Assembly (NCBI GenBank): GCA_045634085.1
Contig: JAZQZM010000008.1
Coordinates: 1-14,642, forward strand
Length of the DNA stretch: 14,642 bases
Direction: 5' to 3'
Source: HGM04593 sp045634085
GTDB lineage: Bacteria > Bacteroidota > Bacteroidia > Bacteroidales > Bacteroidaceae
Shown: piece by piece, positions 6,484 through 14,507 of the stretch
Layout: each line of letters opens with the position of its first letter
How positions within the stretch are numbered: the first letter of the stretch is position 1
The notes under the pieces: model-generated
The model's input: the letters and a program-made list of their open reading frames with translations, nothing else
Database searches by the model: none
Told to the model about the DNA's origin: nothing
Translations under genes and position numbers: made by a program

Positions 6484-6600
6484 TCACGCGAAGTGCCGCG
6501 GCAGTGGCACCGCGAGGGTGGCGGTTGTGAAACAACAACAGGCGGGTCAATAGCAAAAAAGATACCCGGCCAAAATGCCACTCACGCGAAGTGCCGCGGC
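6484..6600. repeat. Pair of 19-bp direct repeats in a GC-rich spacer
   Basis: TCACGCGAAGTGCCGCGGC occurs twice exactly, at 6484-6502 and 6582-6600, each containing the palindrome CCGCGG. Between them are further small hairpins, including GTGCC/GGCAC around 6493-6510 and ACCGC/GCGGT just after, plus AGTGGCA (6503-6509) paired with TGCCACT (6576-6582). The region fills the convergent gap between rlmH and the beta-helix lipoprotein gene and is GC-richer than its surroundings. It looks like a small REP-like or MITE-like insertion, or a terminator cluster. Confidence 0.6.
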
Positions 6601-6622
6601 TGTGTAAAAAAAAGACAAACTT

Positions 6623-8068
6623 TCAAATCTCTTCTTCGGGAAGTTCAACAAACTGATAGCAGCCAGCATCAACAGTTCCTGCTTGGCGCAGCACCCCGTC
6701 GAGGTCATATGGCAACGACTCGAGATATTCATCCGAACCACGACTGTAAGCCATTGTATCACTGCTCAAGTGAAAATCGTAATAGAAGTTATCGTGGTCA
6801 ATTGTACGGAAATGCTCCTTTCCATACGGAGTATTATCGTAAGAGATATTCACGAAGCAACTATCTTCCGTTGGCTTGGTATTTATGAGTGAATTTTCAA
6901 AACGATAGTTCATGCAGTTGGGGACAGTATCGCCAAGATTGGACATATACCCCATTATCTCATCATCCCTGGAACCCGAAATGATACAGTTTGCAAACAG
7001 CGCTTTACGCAGCGGAGCAGCCACTCCCTCGTAGCTGTTGTGTAGTGCCAAAGCCACATCACGTTGCTCCCACACATAGAAATTGGCTATTGTACAGTGT
7101 ACGAAAGAGACATCGCCACCTACAACCTTCACACAGTTCCCCTGCGCATTGGCAATGAGAGAGTTGTCCACCGTAGCACGGGACATATTCAGTTCAAGGG
7201 CATTCCCCTCGAAATTATACAATTTTGAAGACTCAATAGCAATTCTCATCACGGCGGTATCGCCCGGTTCTACCCTCACGCCATATTTTGCGCTGTGTAT
7301 ATCGCAATGAGACAGTACATTCCCGTTACTTGTGGAGGTTAAAGTCACACCGCCCCACTGCCCAGGCACGCGGTCATAAGGAAGATATGAAAACATATTA
7401 TCGGTCCTGTCACCGCGCATGACAACAGGCCTCTCCTGCGTTCCCTCGACAACCAGAGTGCCACCGACCTTCATATATGCCTTATCATGGAAGTAGAGAG
7501 TTGTTCCGGCACCAAGCGTCAATGTAACACCCTGTTCAACCACCAGACTGTCATACACCACATGGTGTCCGCCGGATATTGCCCTGTCGACAGCCACGAC
7601 CTCGCCACGCATGAATACCACATCCCTGCCATAGGCAAGCAACGAAACATGCTGCTGTACCCCGCTTTCAAGGGTAAATATCAAGGAATCCTCAACGACA
7701 ACGGGTACATCGGCACCATTGCGTTCAAGTTCAACCGAAGCAAAGACATAGATACTGTCCTTTCCCCTCACTTCAAGACCGTTCATGCTGGGGCCGTACT
7801 GGCCATCGACAAGCACACTGAAGCCCGACTCACCGCCACTCGCAAGCCTTACATTGCTTATGCGCAAGCCATCCTTGTTACGGTTGCGCACGACAAGTCC
7901 CGACGTAGGCGAACCCACTGCCGTAAAGACAGTATCAAAGGCAATTGTATCGCGTGAGAACTCAAGCCTCAGCAAAGGTGATACAGAAAAGCCGGCATCC
8001 TCGCTGCATGATGCAACGAGGAATACCGACATTATAAAGAATAGCAGTATACTGTAAATTGTCTTCAT
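6623..8068 (-). CDS. Parallel beta-helix repeat lipoprotein
   Basis: This is a 481-residue putative outer-membrane lipoprotein. It has a hydrophobic leader of about 17 residues and a lipobox VASC with the lipidated Cys at 21, followed by Ser-Glu-Asp, which fits the acidic lipoprotein export signal used by Bacteroidota to place lipoproteins on the cell surface. Residues 25-150 look like a beta-sandwich segment. About 160-440 have the short hydrophobic turns of a right-handed parallel beta-helix (GVTLTLGAGTTLYF, YMKVGGTLVVEGT, GGVTLTSTSNGNVLSHCDI, YGVRVEPGD, CTIANF). The C-terminus has DAGCYQF, seen in proteins with this fold. Function is unknown; binding or degrading a glycan or host polymer would fit the fold but is inference. 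It lies 64 nt downstream of pepD with only a weak inverted repeat between them, so read-through from pepD is possible. Confidence 0.8.
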   Translation of the reverse strand: MKTIYSILLFFIMSVFLVASCSEDAGFSVSPLLRLEFSRDTIAFDTVFTAVGSPTSGLVVRNRNKDGLRISNVRLASGGESGFSVLVDGQYGPSMNGLEVRGKDSIYVFASVELERNGADVPVVVEDSLIFTLESGVQQHVSLLAYGRDVVFMRGEVVAVDRAISGGHHVVYDSLVVEQGVTLTLGAGTTLYFHDKAYMKVGGTLVVEGTQERPVVMRGDRTDNMFSYLPYDRVPGQWGGVTLTSTSNGNVLSHCDIHSAKYGVRVEPGDTAVMRIAIESSKLYNFEGNALELNMSRATVDNSLIANAQGNCVKVVGGDVSFVHCTIANFYVWEQRDVALALHNSYEGVAAPLRKALFANCIISGSRDDEIMGYMSNLGDTVPNCMNYRFENSLINTKPTEDSCFVNISYDNTPYGKEHFRTIDHDNFYYDFHLSSDTMAYSRGSDEYLESLPYDLDGVLRQAGTVDAGCYQFVELPEEEI

Positions 8069-8132
8069 TTCAGATTCCGTTTTTCCCTTAACGGAGAAAC
8101 GGACATTTTATTACACACGCCTACAATTACCA

Positions 8133-9590
8133 TCACTTTACAGGAGCCTGCTCAAGCAAAGCCTGCAGATGACGCCACCAACGTTCGGTCGAAGCAATAT
8201 CAAGTCTCTCATCGGGAGAGTGCACGCCACGCATTGTGGGACCGAATGAAATCATGTCGAGATGCGGAGCCTTCTCAAGGAACAGGCCGCACTCCAAGCC
8301 GGCATGAATAGCCTTTATCTTGGCCTCGGCGCCAAAGAGTTCCTTGTACGTATCGCAAGCGACCTTAAGAATCTCCGATTTCATATTGGGTTTCCAGCCC
8401 GGATACTGTCCCTTGGTTGTCACAGTAGCGCCACCCAACTCAAAGGCGGTACGTACTACCGATGACACATTGTCCCTTGCCGACTCAATTGAGCTGCGCT
8501 GGCTTGTAGTAACCATAATGGTATTGTCACCTGTACGTTTTACCGAAGCAAGGTTGCTCGATGTTTCAACAAGTCCGGGAACGTCCTGACTCATTGCAAA
8601 CACGCCGTTGAATACAGAGTGTAGAGAACGCAACAGATTGTTGGCAACTACAGGATCAATGACACGTTTTACAGGGTCAGTGCTCTGCAGGGTAAAGCGC
8701 ATGTCGGGTTCGGTAACACTGAACTCATCCTGCACCTCGGCTGCAAAGATATTGAAATCGACACGCACCGACTCCTTGTCGGCACTCTGCACGGCAAATA
8801 CTGCCGAAGCATCGCGTGGAATAGCGTTATGCAGACTGCCGCCGCAGATATCACAGAGATAGAACTCATACTTCTGCGAGATATTCAGGAGGAAACGGCT
8901 CAACAGTTTGTTTGCATTGGCACGTCCCTTGCTGATGTCATCGCCAGAGTGACCGCCTGTGAGACCATTGATATCGACCTTCATGTAGAACATATCGCCC
9001 GAAACCATTGTCCACATATGCTTGAACTCGGCATAGTTGCACACACCGCCTGCACATCCGATAAAGATTTCTCCCTCATCCTCGGAATCCAGGTTCACAA
9101 GGATATCACCCTGCAGCAGTTCGGGCGAGAGAGCCTCGGCGCCGGTCAAACCGGTCTCCTCGTCAATTGTAAACAGACAGTTTACGGGGCCGTGTTTCAT
9201 CTCCTTGTCGGCAAGCACAGCCATGGCAGCAGCCACACCGATACCGTTATCGGCTCCAAGCGTAGTACCCTGAGCCTTGAGCCACTCGCCGTCGACCCAT
9301 GGCTTTATGGCATCCTTTGTAAAGTCATGCTCCACATCGGGGCGCTTGTCACACACCATATCCATGTGACTCTGCAGGATAATAGTCTTACGGTTCTCAT
9401 ATCCCGGAGTTGCAGGTTTCTTTATAAGCACGTTACCCACGCTGTCGGCAACAGTCTCATAGCCGAGGCCCTTGCCGAACTCCTGGAGGAAAGCCGAAAT
9501 TGCAGTTTCATTCTTTGAGCCATGCGGTATTTCACAAATCTGCAGAAAATAATTGAACACAGATTCGGGTTGTAAATGCAGTTTTTCCAT
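8133..9590 (-). CDS. pepD: Aminoacyl-histidine dipeptidase (peptidase M20C)
   Basis: This 485-residue cytosolic zinc dipeptidase hydrolyses Xaa-His dipeptides such as carnosine and other small peptides. M20 metal ligands are visible: H75 and D77 in QSHMDMVCDKRP, D114 in TLGADNGIG, the catalytic/ligand pair E144-E145 in TIDEETGLTG, D168 in NLDSEDEGE, and a late His in the GPTMRGVHSPDERLDI segment near residue 460. The sequence between 175 and 395 forms the PepD-type lid/dimerisation domain, including GLTGGHSGDDISKGRANANK. Length matches the PepD family. It starts at the ATG with MEKLHLQPESVF. Upstream (9591-9781) is an A+T-rich region in which no consensus minus-strand promoter could be picked with confidence. 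Confidence 0.95.
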   Translation of the reverse strand: MEKLHLQPESVFNYFLQICEIPHGSKNETAISAFLQEFGKGLGYETVADSVGNVLIKKPATPGYENRKTIILQSHMDMVCDKRPDVEHDFTKDAIKPWVDGEWLKAQGTTLGADNGIGVAAAMAVLADKEMKHGPVNCLFTIDEETGLTGAEALSPELLQGDILVNLDSEDEGEIFIGCAGGVCNYAEFKHMWTMVSGDMFYMKVDINGLTGGHSGDDISKGRANANKLLSRFLLNISQKYEFYLCDICGGSLHNAIPRDASAVFAVQSADKESVRVDFNIFAAEVQDEFSVTEPDMRFTLQSTDPVKRVIDPVVANNLLRSLHSVFNGVFAMSQDVPGLVETSSNLASVKRTGDNTIMVTTSQRSSIESARDNVSSVVRTAFELGGATVTTKGQYPGWKPNMKSEILKVACDTYKELFGAEAKIKAIHAGLECGLFLEKAPHLDMISFGPTMRGVHSPDERLDIASTERWWRHLQALLEQAPVK

Positions 9591-9714
9591 ATCTTAATCG
9601 TTTGAAATTGTTAATTGTTTTTTCTATTTCTAAAAATATATTAAATAAGACTCAAAAACAGTCCTTTTTTACTTTTTTTACGGAACTATATTTTAGCCGA
9701 GCAAACAATTGGCA

Positions 9715-9722
9715 TATATTTG
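9715..9722 (+). promoter_or_regulatory. -7 element of the small membrane protein-ompH unit
   Basis: TATATTTG on the plus strand matches TAnnTTTG exactly and lies 59 nt upstream of the ATG at 9782. The -33 position 20 bp upstream reads TTTT (9691-9694), one base from TTTG. Confidence 0.5.
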
Positions 9723-9781
9723 CACCGCTAAAACAGCAATGTCAACCAATTGCAACATTTATAGATACAAATATAACCAAA

Positions 9782-9994
9782 ATGTTCAAGACAATCATAC
9801 TTACACTGTTAATAATTGCTATAAGCTTTGCATTGCTTGCCATAACCATCATTGTAAAGAAGAATGGAAAGTTCCCCAACATACACATTGGCGGCAACAG
9901 GGAGATGCGTAAGCGCGGAATTAAATGCGCCCAGTCGCAGGACCGCGACGCACGCAAGGACAACCCCATGAGGGTCAAGGAGGGGAGCAGATGA
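9782..9994 (+). CDS. Small single-pass membrane protein
   Basis: This 70-residue protein has one N-terminal membrane segment (about residues 3-25) followed by a basic, polar tail with KKNGKFPNIHIGGNREMRKRGIKCAQSQDRDARK. Similar short proteins with a KFP..H.G.N..M...GI.C motif occur in Bacteroidota from memory; their function is not known to me. The frame is open 60 codons further upstream, but that part overlaps the -7 element at 9715-9722, so the ATG at 9782 is the likely start. It lies 49 nt before the OmpH-like gene on the same strand, probably in one transcript. Confidence 0.7.
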   Translation: MFKTIILTLLIIAISFALLAITIIVKKNGKFPNIHIGGNREMRKRGIKCAQSQDRDARKDNPMRVKEGSR

Positions 9995-10043
9995 CAGGCA
10001 TGCTTCAAGGAACAGGACAAACCACGGAAACCACAGACCGACT

Positions 10044-10652
10044 ATGAAAAACATAAAACCACTATTATCATTAATCGCTGCAGCATTATGCCTTTCGCTG
10101 TTCACACAATGCTGCGACGAGAAGCACACCGGAGGCGCCAGCAGTGCCGGACGCACAATAAACATAGACTCCTTGAACGGAATAAGAATCGTATATTTCG
10201 ACATTGACACAGTAATGTACCGCTACAATTTTGCCTTGGACATAAATAAGGAGATGATAAAGAAAGAGGCAAAGATAAGCGCGACACTCAACAGCAAGCG
10301 GAAGAGAATCGAAGAAGAAGTTGCCCAGTTCGAATACCGTTGCAACCTAAGAACCTTCATTGACGAAGAAAGTTTCATCAGGGAACGCGACGAGATAATG
10401 CGCAAGGAGCAGGACTTCATAAAGCTGCGCGACGAGCTTTACTCAGAACTCGATAGAGAGAACCAGGCAAGAGGCAAGGAACTGCGCGATTCAATCAGCA
10501 ATTTCGTACGCGAGCACAACAAGGAGAAGGAATACGATTTTATCCTGACAAAGATAGGCGACAACATTTTCTATGCCAACCAGGCACTCGACATCACGCA
10601 GGACATTGTGGATGGTCTCAACAGAAGATACAAAGCAAAAATACGTCCATAA
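10044..10652 (+). CDS. OmpH/Skp-like periplasmic chaperone family protein
   Basis: This 202-residue protein has a signal peptide (hydrophobic residues 4-20). C23/C24 after LFTQ could be a lipidation site, though Gln at -1 departs from the usual lipobox. The mature part opens IRIVYFDIDTVMYRYNFALDINKEM, the typical OmpH-family start (a beta strand with V.(N/D).D.(V/L)...Y). It is then dominated by a charged helix with coiled-coil character (about 70-155) and closes with a strand-like segment and DITQDIVDGLNRRYKAK. Skp-like proteins hold outer-membrane proteins during transit through the periplasm. The gene ends with TAA, followed 12 nt later by a strong hairpin (10665-10705). Confidence 0.82.
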   Translation: MKNIKPLLSLIAAALCLSLFTQCCDEKHTGGASSAGRTINIDSLNGIRIVYFDIDTVMYRYNFALDINKEMIKKEAKISATLNSKRKRIEEEVAQFEYRCNLRTFIDEESFIRERDEIMRKEQDFIKLRDELYSELDRENQARGKELRDSISNFVREHNKEKEYDFILTKIGDNIFYANQALDITQDIVDGLNRRYKAKIRP

Positions 10653-10664
10653 ATACTTACAAAG

Positions 10665-10705
10665 CAACAATTCGGGGGATACCGTCGGTATCCCCCGAAT
10701 TGTTG
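10665..10705. terminator. Perfect 19-bp hairpin between convergent genes
   Basis: Bases 10665-10683 are the exact reverse complement of 10687-10705, leaving a 3-nt loop (GTC). It lies 12 nt after the ompH-like stop and 37 nt after the beta-helix gene stop on the opposite strand, so it can serve both. Neither side has a long U tract, so termination may rely on stem strength or Rho. Confidence 0.75.
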
Positions 10706-10742
10706 TATACAAACCAAAGCATAACATGCGTGAATCTTGACA

Positions 10743-12539
10743 CTACCTTGCATCGTGGTTCGGCAGATTACCCAAACCATACTCACTGTTTATCCTACGC
10801 ATGGGCATCGGCGGCGGGAAAGCGCCGTTCATCATAGCGCTGTCACCCATGAAAGGAGGCGGCATCATACCTTTGGGCTTCTCCTCACCGGCCTTGACAA
10901 CAGTCACAGAATCCCCGTCGGCAATACAATCCACAAAACCACTGGCCTTGAAAGAGACCGACTCCACCACATCTGTAGCTCTGCCGCCTTTATAAAGGCC
11001 ATTGCCCACATAAGCAGCTTCCGCTACAGCATCGGACAAGGCAAAACTGTACTCCCTGCCTTTCTTGATTCCCGAAGAAGCGACAAGCACGGCATTCCCC
11101 TCCACAGTACGTGGCATTCTATAGGCAAAAAGCACCTCGCCGTCATCTTCGGCCAGCGACACCACACTGTTCTTCGCAGCGCCTACACCAGTCCACACAA
11201 CCACAGGCACCGTACTTCCGTCGCCTAACGGCAACGACGGATAAGGGCCGAAAGTACCGCCCACCGTCAAGAGAGTACCACCACTCATTGTAAATGCCGA
11301 CTGGTTATCGACATCAACACCCTGCTCGGGAACGAAAGAACCGTCGGCGACCAATGTTCCTCCACTTATAACGAATGTACCGTTACTGTCAGCGGCATCA
11401 TTAGCTACAGAATAGATATATGTCATACCGCCCGAAACATCAAGGTCAACGGCATTCAAGGCATCGTCATAAGCATATACATAGAGTCTTGCATCGCCAC
11501 CGATGTGCATGCACTTCTTGGACTCTACACCCTCGCTGCGTTCACCCTCGCCCAGCACGGCAACCTCAACATCGCCACCGGCAATGTATATATCACCGTC
11601 ACACTTGATACCCTTGGAAGAGGCATGCGCATTGACATCGACCTCGTGGACCTTATCACCACCCTTTGTAACCACACCGACACGACCACCAACAATGACA
11701 AACACACTGTCGCAGCTGATTCCCTTGCCACCATCGCCGTCACTGAGAAAACTGCAGCGTCCTCCACTGATTTCAACCAGTGCATCACTCTTGAGACACG
11801 ATGCCGAACTGTAATCGCTTTTCTTGGCATTGAACAGCGCGCCACCAGTAGCCACAACATCCACAACACCACCGGCAATACACAGGTTAGCTTTCGCCTT
11901 GATACCGTCCGAAGCTGCGCCACACACCTTCACTGCGGTAGCACCACCCGAGATGTAGACATTCCCTGCCTGCACTCCATCGGCCTTATCATTGGAAGAC
12001 GCAATCTCAAGCAAACCGCCACACATCGCAAAATCGCCGTTCTTGCACTTGAGAACATCCTTCTCGGAATAAAGCGTCACCGAACCCGATGACAACACTA
12101 TCGAGTTATTGGAAAGCAAAGCATTGTTAGGTGCACCGCTTACTACCAACTGCGTATCGGAGAGGTAAAGGGTATCGGTACAGAACACCGCACTCCTGCG
12201 ACCGCTGCTCACCCAGAAGCTGCCGCCACAAAAAACTGCACGCCCCATAAGTTTTACAGCAGCCGACTGATTGTCAGCCTTGACGACACCCGCCTCATCA
12301 TGAATGTGGCTTCCCTCCAAAGAACGCAGGAAAATAACCTCCTTAGACGAAACCTCCAATGCATTCCTATCACGCGCCACAAGATTGAGTGCATCAAGGG
12401 TCACAAGCGGAGAGAACTCGCTTGCAATGGTTATTGAAGCATCATTGGCAATACCACTTATAACATACTCAACACCGGGAATCTGCGAACGGAGGACGAT
12501 AGAATTGACACCTTGTTCGCATAAGATACCATCGGGCAA
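10743..12539 (-). CDS. Cthe_2159-like beta-helix carbohydrate-binding protein, body (split gene)
   Basis: These 598 codons form the body of a parallel beta-helix protein resembling the Cthe_2159 carbohydrate-binding family (PF14262 type). About nine rungs carry a [IV]-[SA]-G-G turn (VYISGGATAV, LCIAGGVVDV, VEISGGRCSF, IYIAGGDVEV, LDVSGGMTYI, FVISGGTLVA, FTMSGGTLLT), alternating with DGIKAK, KGISCD and KGIKCD type turns. Family members bind acidic polysaccharides such as pectin; the ligand here is unknown. The C-terminus is Pro/Met-rich (MMPPPFMGD, GAFPPPMPM). The segment begins immediately after an in-frame TAG and has no signal peptide of its own: the first codon after the TAG is TTG. It is therefore the rest of one gene with 12540-12740, interrupted by a nonsense codon. 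Unless the amber codon is read through, it is probably a pseudogene. Its own stop is TAG. Confidence 0.75.
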   Translation of the reverse strand: MPDGILCEQGVNSIVLRSQIPGVEYVISGIANDASITIASEFSPLVTLDALNLVARDRNALEVSSKEVIFLRSLEGSHIHDEAGVVKADNQSAAVKLMGRAVFCGGSFWVSSGRRSAVFCTDTLYLSDTQLVVSGAPNNALLSNNSIVLSSGSVTLYSEKDVLKCKNGDFAMCGGLLEIASSNDKADGVQAGNVYISGGATAVKVCGAASDGIKAKANLCIAGGVVDVVATGGALFNAKKSDYSSASCLKSDALVEISGGRCSFLSDGDGGKGISCDSVFVIVGGRVGVVTKGGDKVHEVDVNAHASSKGIKCDGDIYIAGGDVEVAVLGEGERSEGVESKKCMHIGGDARLYVYAYDDALNAVDLDVSGGMTYIYSVANDAADSNGTFVISGGTLVADGSFVPEQGVDVDNQSAFTMSGGTLLTVGGTFGPYPSLPLGDGSTVPVVVWTGVGAAKNSVVSLAEDDGEVLFAYRMPRTVEGNAVLVASSGIKKGREYSFALSDAVAEAAYVGNGLYKGGRATDVVESVSFKASGFVDCIADGDSVTVVKAGEEKPKGMMPPPFMGDSAMMNGAFPPPMPMRRINSEYGLGNLPNHDAR

Positions 12540-12740
12540 CTACGATACCGAAAAGCCCTCATCAGTACACTCCACATACACCTTGTTACTATAAGAAGCT
12601 ATATCCAATAACGGCACATCATATACAGGAAACTCTGAACGTTCTACCGTCAGAACCGCATCGTGCCCGACACTGCCGCATGCCACCAACATAATGGCAG
12701 AGACTACCATACAGAGACCAGCAATAAATCCTTTAACCAT
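12540..12740 (-). CDS. Lipoprotein leader of the split beta-helix gene
   Basis: These 66 codons plus TAG give a signal peptide MVKGFIAGLCMVVSAIM with lipobox LVAC (lipidated Cys 21), followed by about 45 residues of beta-rich start (VLTVERSEFPVYDV, YVECTDEGFSVS). The frame continues without shift into 10743-12539 after the TAG. An ATG 11 codons further upstream (12773) overlaps the -7 promoter box, so the ATG at 12740 is preferred. Translated alone it would give a small lipoprotein of about 46 mature residues. Confidence 0.65.
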   Translation of the reverse strand: MVKGFIAGLCMVVSAIMLVACGSVGHDAVLTVERSEFPVYDVPLLDIASYSNKVYVECTDEGFSVS

Positions 12741-12770
12741 ACTTCTATTTATATAAACGTAATTTTTATG

Positions 12771-12804
12771 CAAAAATAGATATTTTCCACAATACTACCA
12801 CAAA
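12771..12804 (-). promoter_or_regulatory. Promoter of the split beta-helix lipoprotein gene
   Basis: On the minus strand, TATTTTTG (12771-12778) matches TAnnTTTG, with TTTG at 12801-12804 separated by 22 bp, slightly longer than the 20 bp seen elsewhere. The start of transcription would fall near 12765, about 25 nt before the ATG at 12740. The promoter appears intact even though the gene is interrupted. Confidence 0.5.
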
Positions 12805-12835
12805 GCATTTCACATACAAGCGATATATCTCTACA

Positions 12836-12876
12836 AAAGGCATAAAGAGGAGCATCATACTCCTCTTTATGCCTTT
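12836..12876 (-). terminator. Intrinsic terminator after aspA
   Basis: A perfect 17-bp inverted repeat (12836-12852 and 12860-12876, 7-nt loop) lies 25 nt after the aspA stop. On the minus strand the stem is followed by a short T run. It separates aspA from the promoter of the beta-helix gene. Confidence 0.8.
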
Positions 12877-12901
12877 AGACCTTTAGAGTTCCTATTTAGA
12901 A

Positions 12902-14317
12902 TCAATATTTCTTGTGCGGCATCTTGTGCGGAGCAATCATATTCTCGGGACGCAACAGTTCGTCCAGTTCCTCCTGCGAGAGGAGTCCCTCCTCAAGCAC
13001 AAGGTCATATACACTGCGGTTCTCCTTGAGTGCACGCTTCGCAATCTTGGCACTGTTCTCATATCCCAGTACTGGATTAAGCGCCGTAACGATACCAATG
13101 CTGCCCAACACAAGTTCCTTGCAGTGTCCCTCGTTGGCGGTGATACCGTCAACACAAAGCACACGCAGACGTGTCATACCGCGCAATAGCATGCGCACCG
13201 ATGAGATAATGGCATGAACAATCACAGGCTCCATCACATTCAACTGAAGCTGACCGGCCTCTGCCGCAAATGTAACAGTAAGGTCGTTACCGATTACACG
13301 GAAACAAATCTGGTTCACCACCTCAGGAATAACCGGATTAACCTTGCCCGGCATGATACTTGAGCCTGGCTGCATCGGTGGCAGATTAATCTCGTTCAGG
13401 CCACAGCGCGGACCGCTTGAGAGCAGGCGGAGGTCATTACAGATTTTTGAAAGCTTTACAGCAAGACGCTTGAGAGCCGACGAGTACATTACGGTAGAAC
13501 CCGCATCAGGTGTTGCCTCAACAAGGTTACCCGCAAGCACAAAGGACTTTCCGGAGATTACACGCAGGGCATCCACACACGCCTGAGCATAGCCTGGTTC
13601 GGTATTGATACCGGTACCTATGGCAGTTGCACCCATATTCACCTCAAGAAACAATCGCGCCATTTCATTCAGGCGGCTCACTTCCTCTTCAAGAGTAACG
13701 GCAAACGCCTCGAACTCCTGACCAAGAGTCATAGGCACAGCATCCTGCAGCTGGGTACGGCCCATCTTTATAATGCTGTCAAACTCCTTGCCCTTTGCAC
13801 GGAAAGCCTTCACAAGACGCTTGAGTTCGCGCACAAGGTCTTCATTGTGAAGTATGAAGCAGAGCTTGAACGATGTGGGATATGCGTCGTTCGTAGACTG
13901 CGAAAGGTTAACGTGGTCGTTAGGGTGACAATACTGGTACTCTCCCTTCTGGTGGCCCATTAGTTCAAGCGCGCGGTTGGCAACTACTTCATTGATATTC
14001 ATGTTGGTCGAAGTACCCGCACCGCCCTGAATGAGGTCAACCGGGAACTGGTCTACCAAGGCACCCTCCATAATCTCCTCGCATGCCTTTTTTATTGCAG
14101 CACCAATCTCCTCGTCAAGAGTACCAAGGGATACATTGGCATGGGCAGCCGCCCATTTCACCATAGCAAGAGCCTTTACATAATAAGGATGGTCACTGAT
14201 GGTAATGCCCGAGATATCCTTGAAATTAACCATTGCACGCAGTGTCTGCACTCCGTAATAAGCATCGGCAGGGACCTGAATCTCGCCTAATGAATCATGT
14301 TCAAGACGTGTTTTCAT
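12902..14317 (-). CDS. aspA: Aspartate ammonia-lyase
   Basis: This 471-residue enzyme of the fumarase/aspartase superfamily converts L-aspartate to fumarate and ammonia, feeding fumarate to anaerobic respiration. Aspartase rather than class II fumarase is indicated by near-identity to E. coli AspA segments recalled from memory: VPADAYYGVQTLRA, DQFPVDLIQGGAGTSTNMN, LMGHQKGEYQY, STNDAYPT, KMGRTQLQDAVPMTLGQEF and KRLAVKLSKICNDLRLLSSG. The flexible catalytic loop GSSIMPGKVNP is at 318-328, with the catalytic Ser probably S319 and Lys at 325. The frame extends 26 codons upstream (MWMMCCEQ...), but the ATG at 14317 (MKTRLEHDSLGE) matches the family start. It has a promoter about 80 nt upstream and its own terminator, so it is monocistronic. 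Confidence 0.95.
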   Translation of the reverse strand: MKTRLEHDSLGEIQVPADAYYGVQTLRAMVNFKDISGITISDHPYYVKALAMVKWAAAHANVSLGTLDEEIGAAIKKACEEIMEGALVDQFPVDLIQGGAGTSTNMNINEVVANRALELMGHQKGEYQYCHPNDHVNLSQSTNDAYPTSFKLCFILHNEDLVRELKRLVKAFRAKGKEFDSIIKMGRTQLQDAVPMTLGQEFEAFAVTLEEEVSRLNEMARLFLEVNMGATAIGTGINTEPGYAQACVDALRVISGKSFVLAGNLVEATPDAGSTVMYSSALKRLAVKLSKICNDLRLLSSGPRCGLNEINLPPMQPGSSIMPGKVNPVIPEVVNQICFRVIGNDLTVTFAAEAGQLQLNVMEPVIVHAIISSVRMLLRGMTRLRVLCVDGITANEGHCKELVLGSIGIVTALNPVLGYENSAKIAKRALKENRSVYDLVLEEGLLSQEELDELLRPENMIAPHKMPHKKY

Positions 14318-14396
14318 GATGATATATAATTGTTTAAACCTTCTTTTAATATAATGGAGAGTGCGCGAAAATTGTTCACAGCACATCATCCACATG

Positions 14397-14425
14397 CGAA
14401 GATATAAATTAAAAGCGGTAACAAA
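14397..14425 (-). promoter_or_regulatory. Candidate promoter of aspA
   Basis: On the minus strand, TTTG (14422-14425) and TATCTTCG (14397-14404) are separated by 17 bp, shorter than the 20 bp typical here. The -7 is identical to those of nadC, the TPR gene and rlmH. The leader would be about 70-75 nt. Between here and the IS end (14426-14504) the sequence is A+T-rich with nothing recognisable. Confidence 0.5.
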
Positions 14426-14507
14426 GAAAAAAAAAGATTATTTTTAGAAAAATCTCAGTTCATCTAAAATAGTTTTTGAGAATAATAGAATGTCGGTAGA
14501 ATATGGG

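Noticed and set aside
8076..8103. Inverted repeat TCCGTTT/AAACGGA between pepD and the beta-helix lipoprotein gene
   Set aside because: A 7-bp stem with a 14-nt loop and no T run is too weak to call a terminator.
8829..9518. Plus-strand open frame of 229 codons
   Set aside because: It is antisense to pepD, where the metal-ligand motifs prove the minus-strand frame.
5973..10745. Genome-wide reassignment of TAG to an amino acid
   Set aside because: rlmH ends on TAG at the normal RlmH C-terminus, and readthrough at the end of the beta-helix gene (10743-10745) would run through a strong hairpin into non-coding antisense sequence.
12540..12773. Longer start of the split lipoprotein at 12773
   Set aside because: That ATG overlaps the -7 promoter box, and the signal peptide is best formed from the ATG at 12740.
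12902..14395. Longer aspA start at 14395 and class II fumarase as the product
   Set aside because: The extra 26 residues have no family counterpart, and the signature segments match aspartase rather than fumarase.
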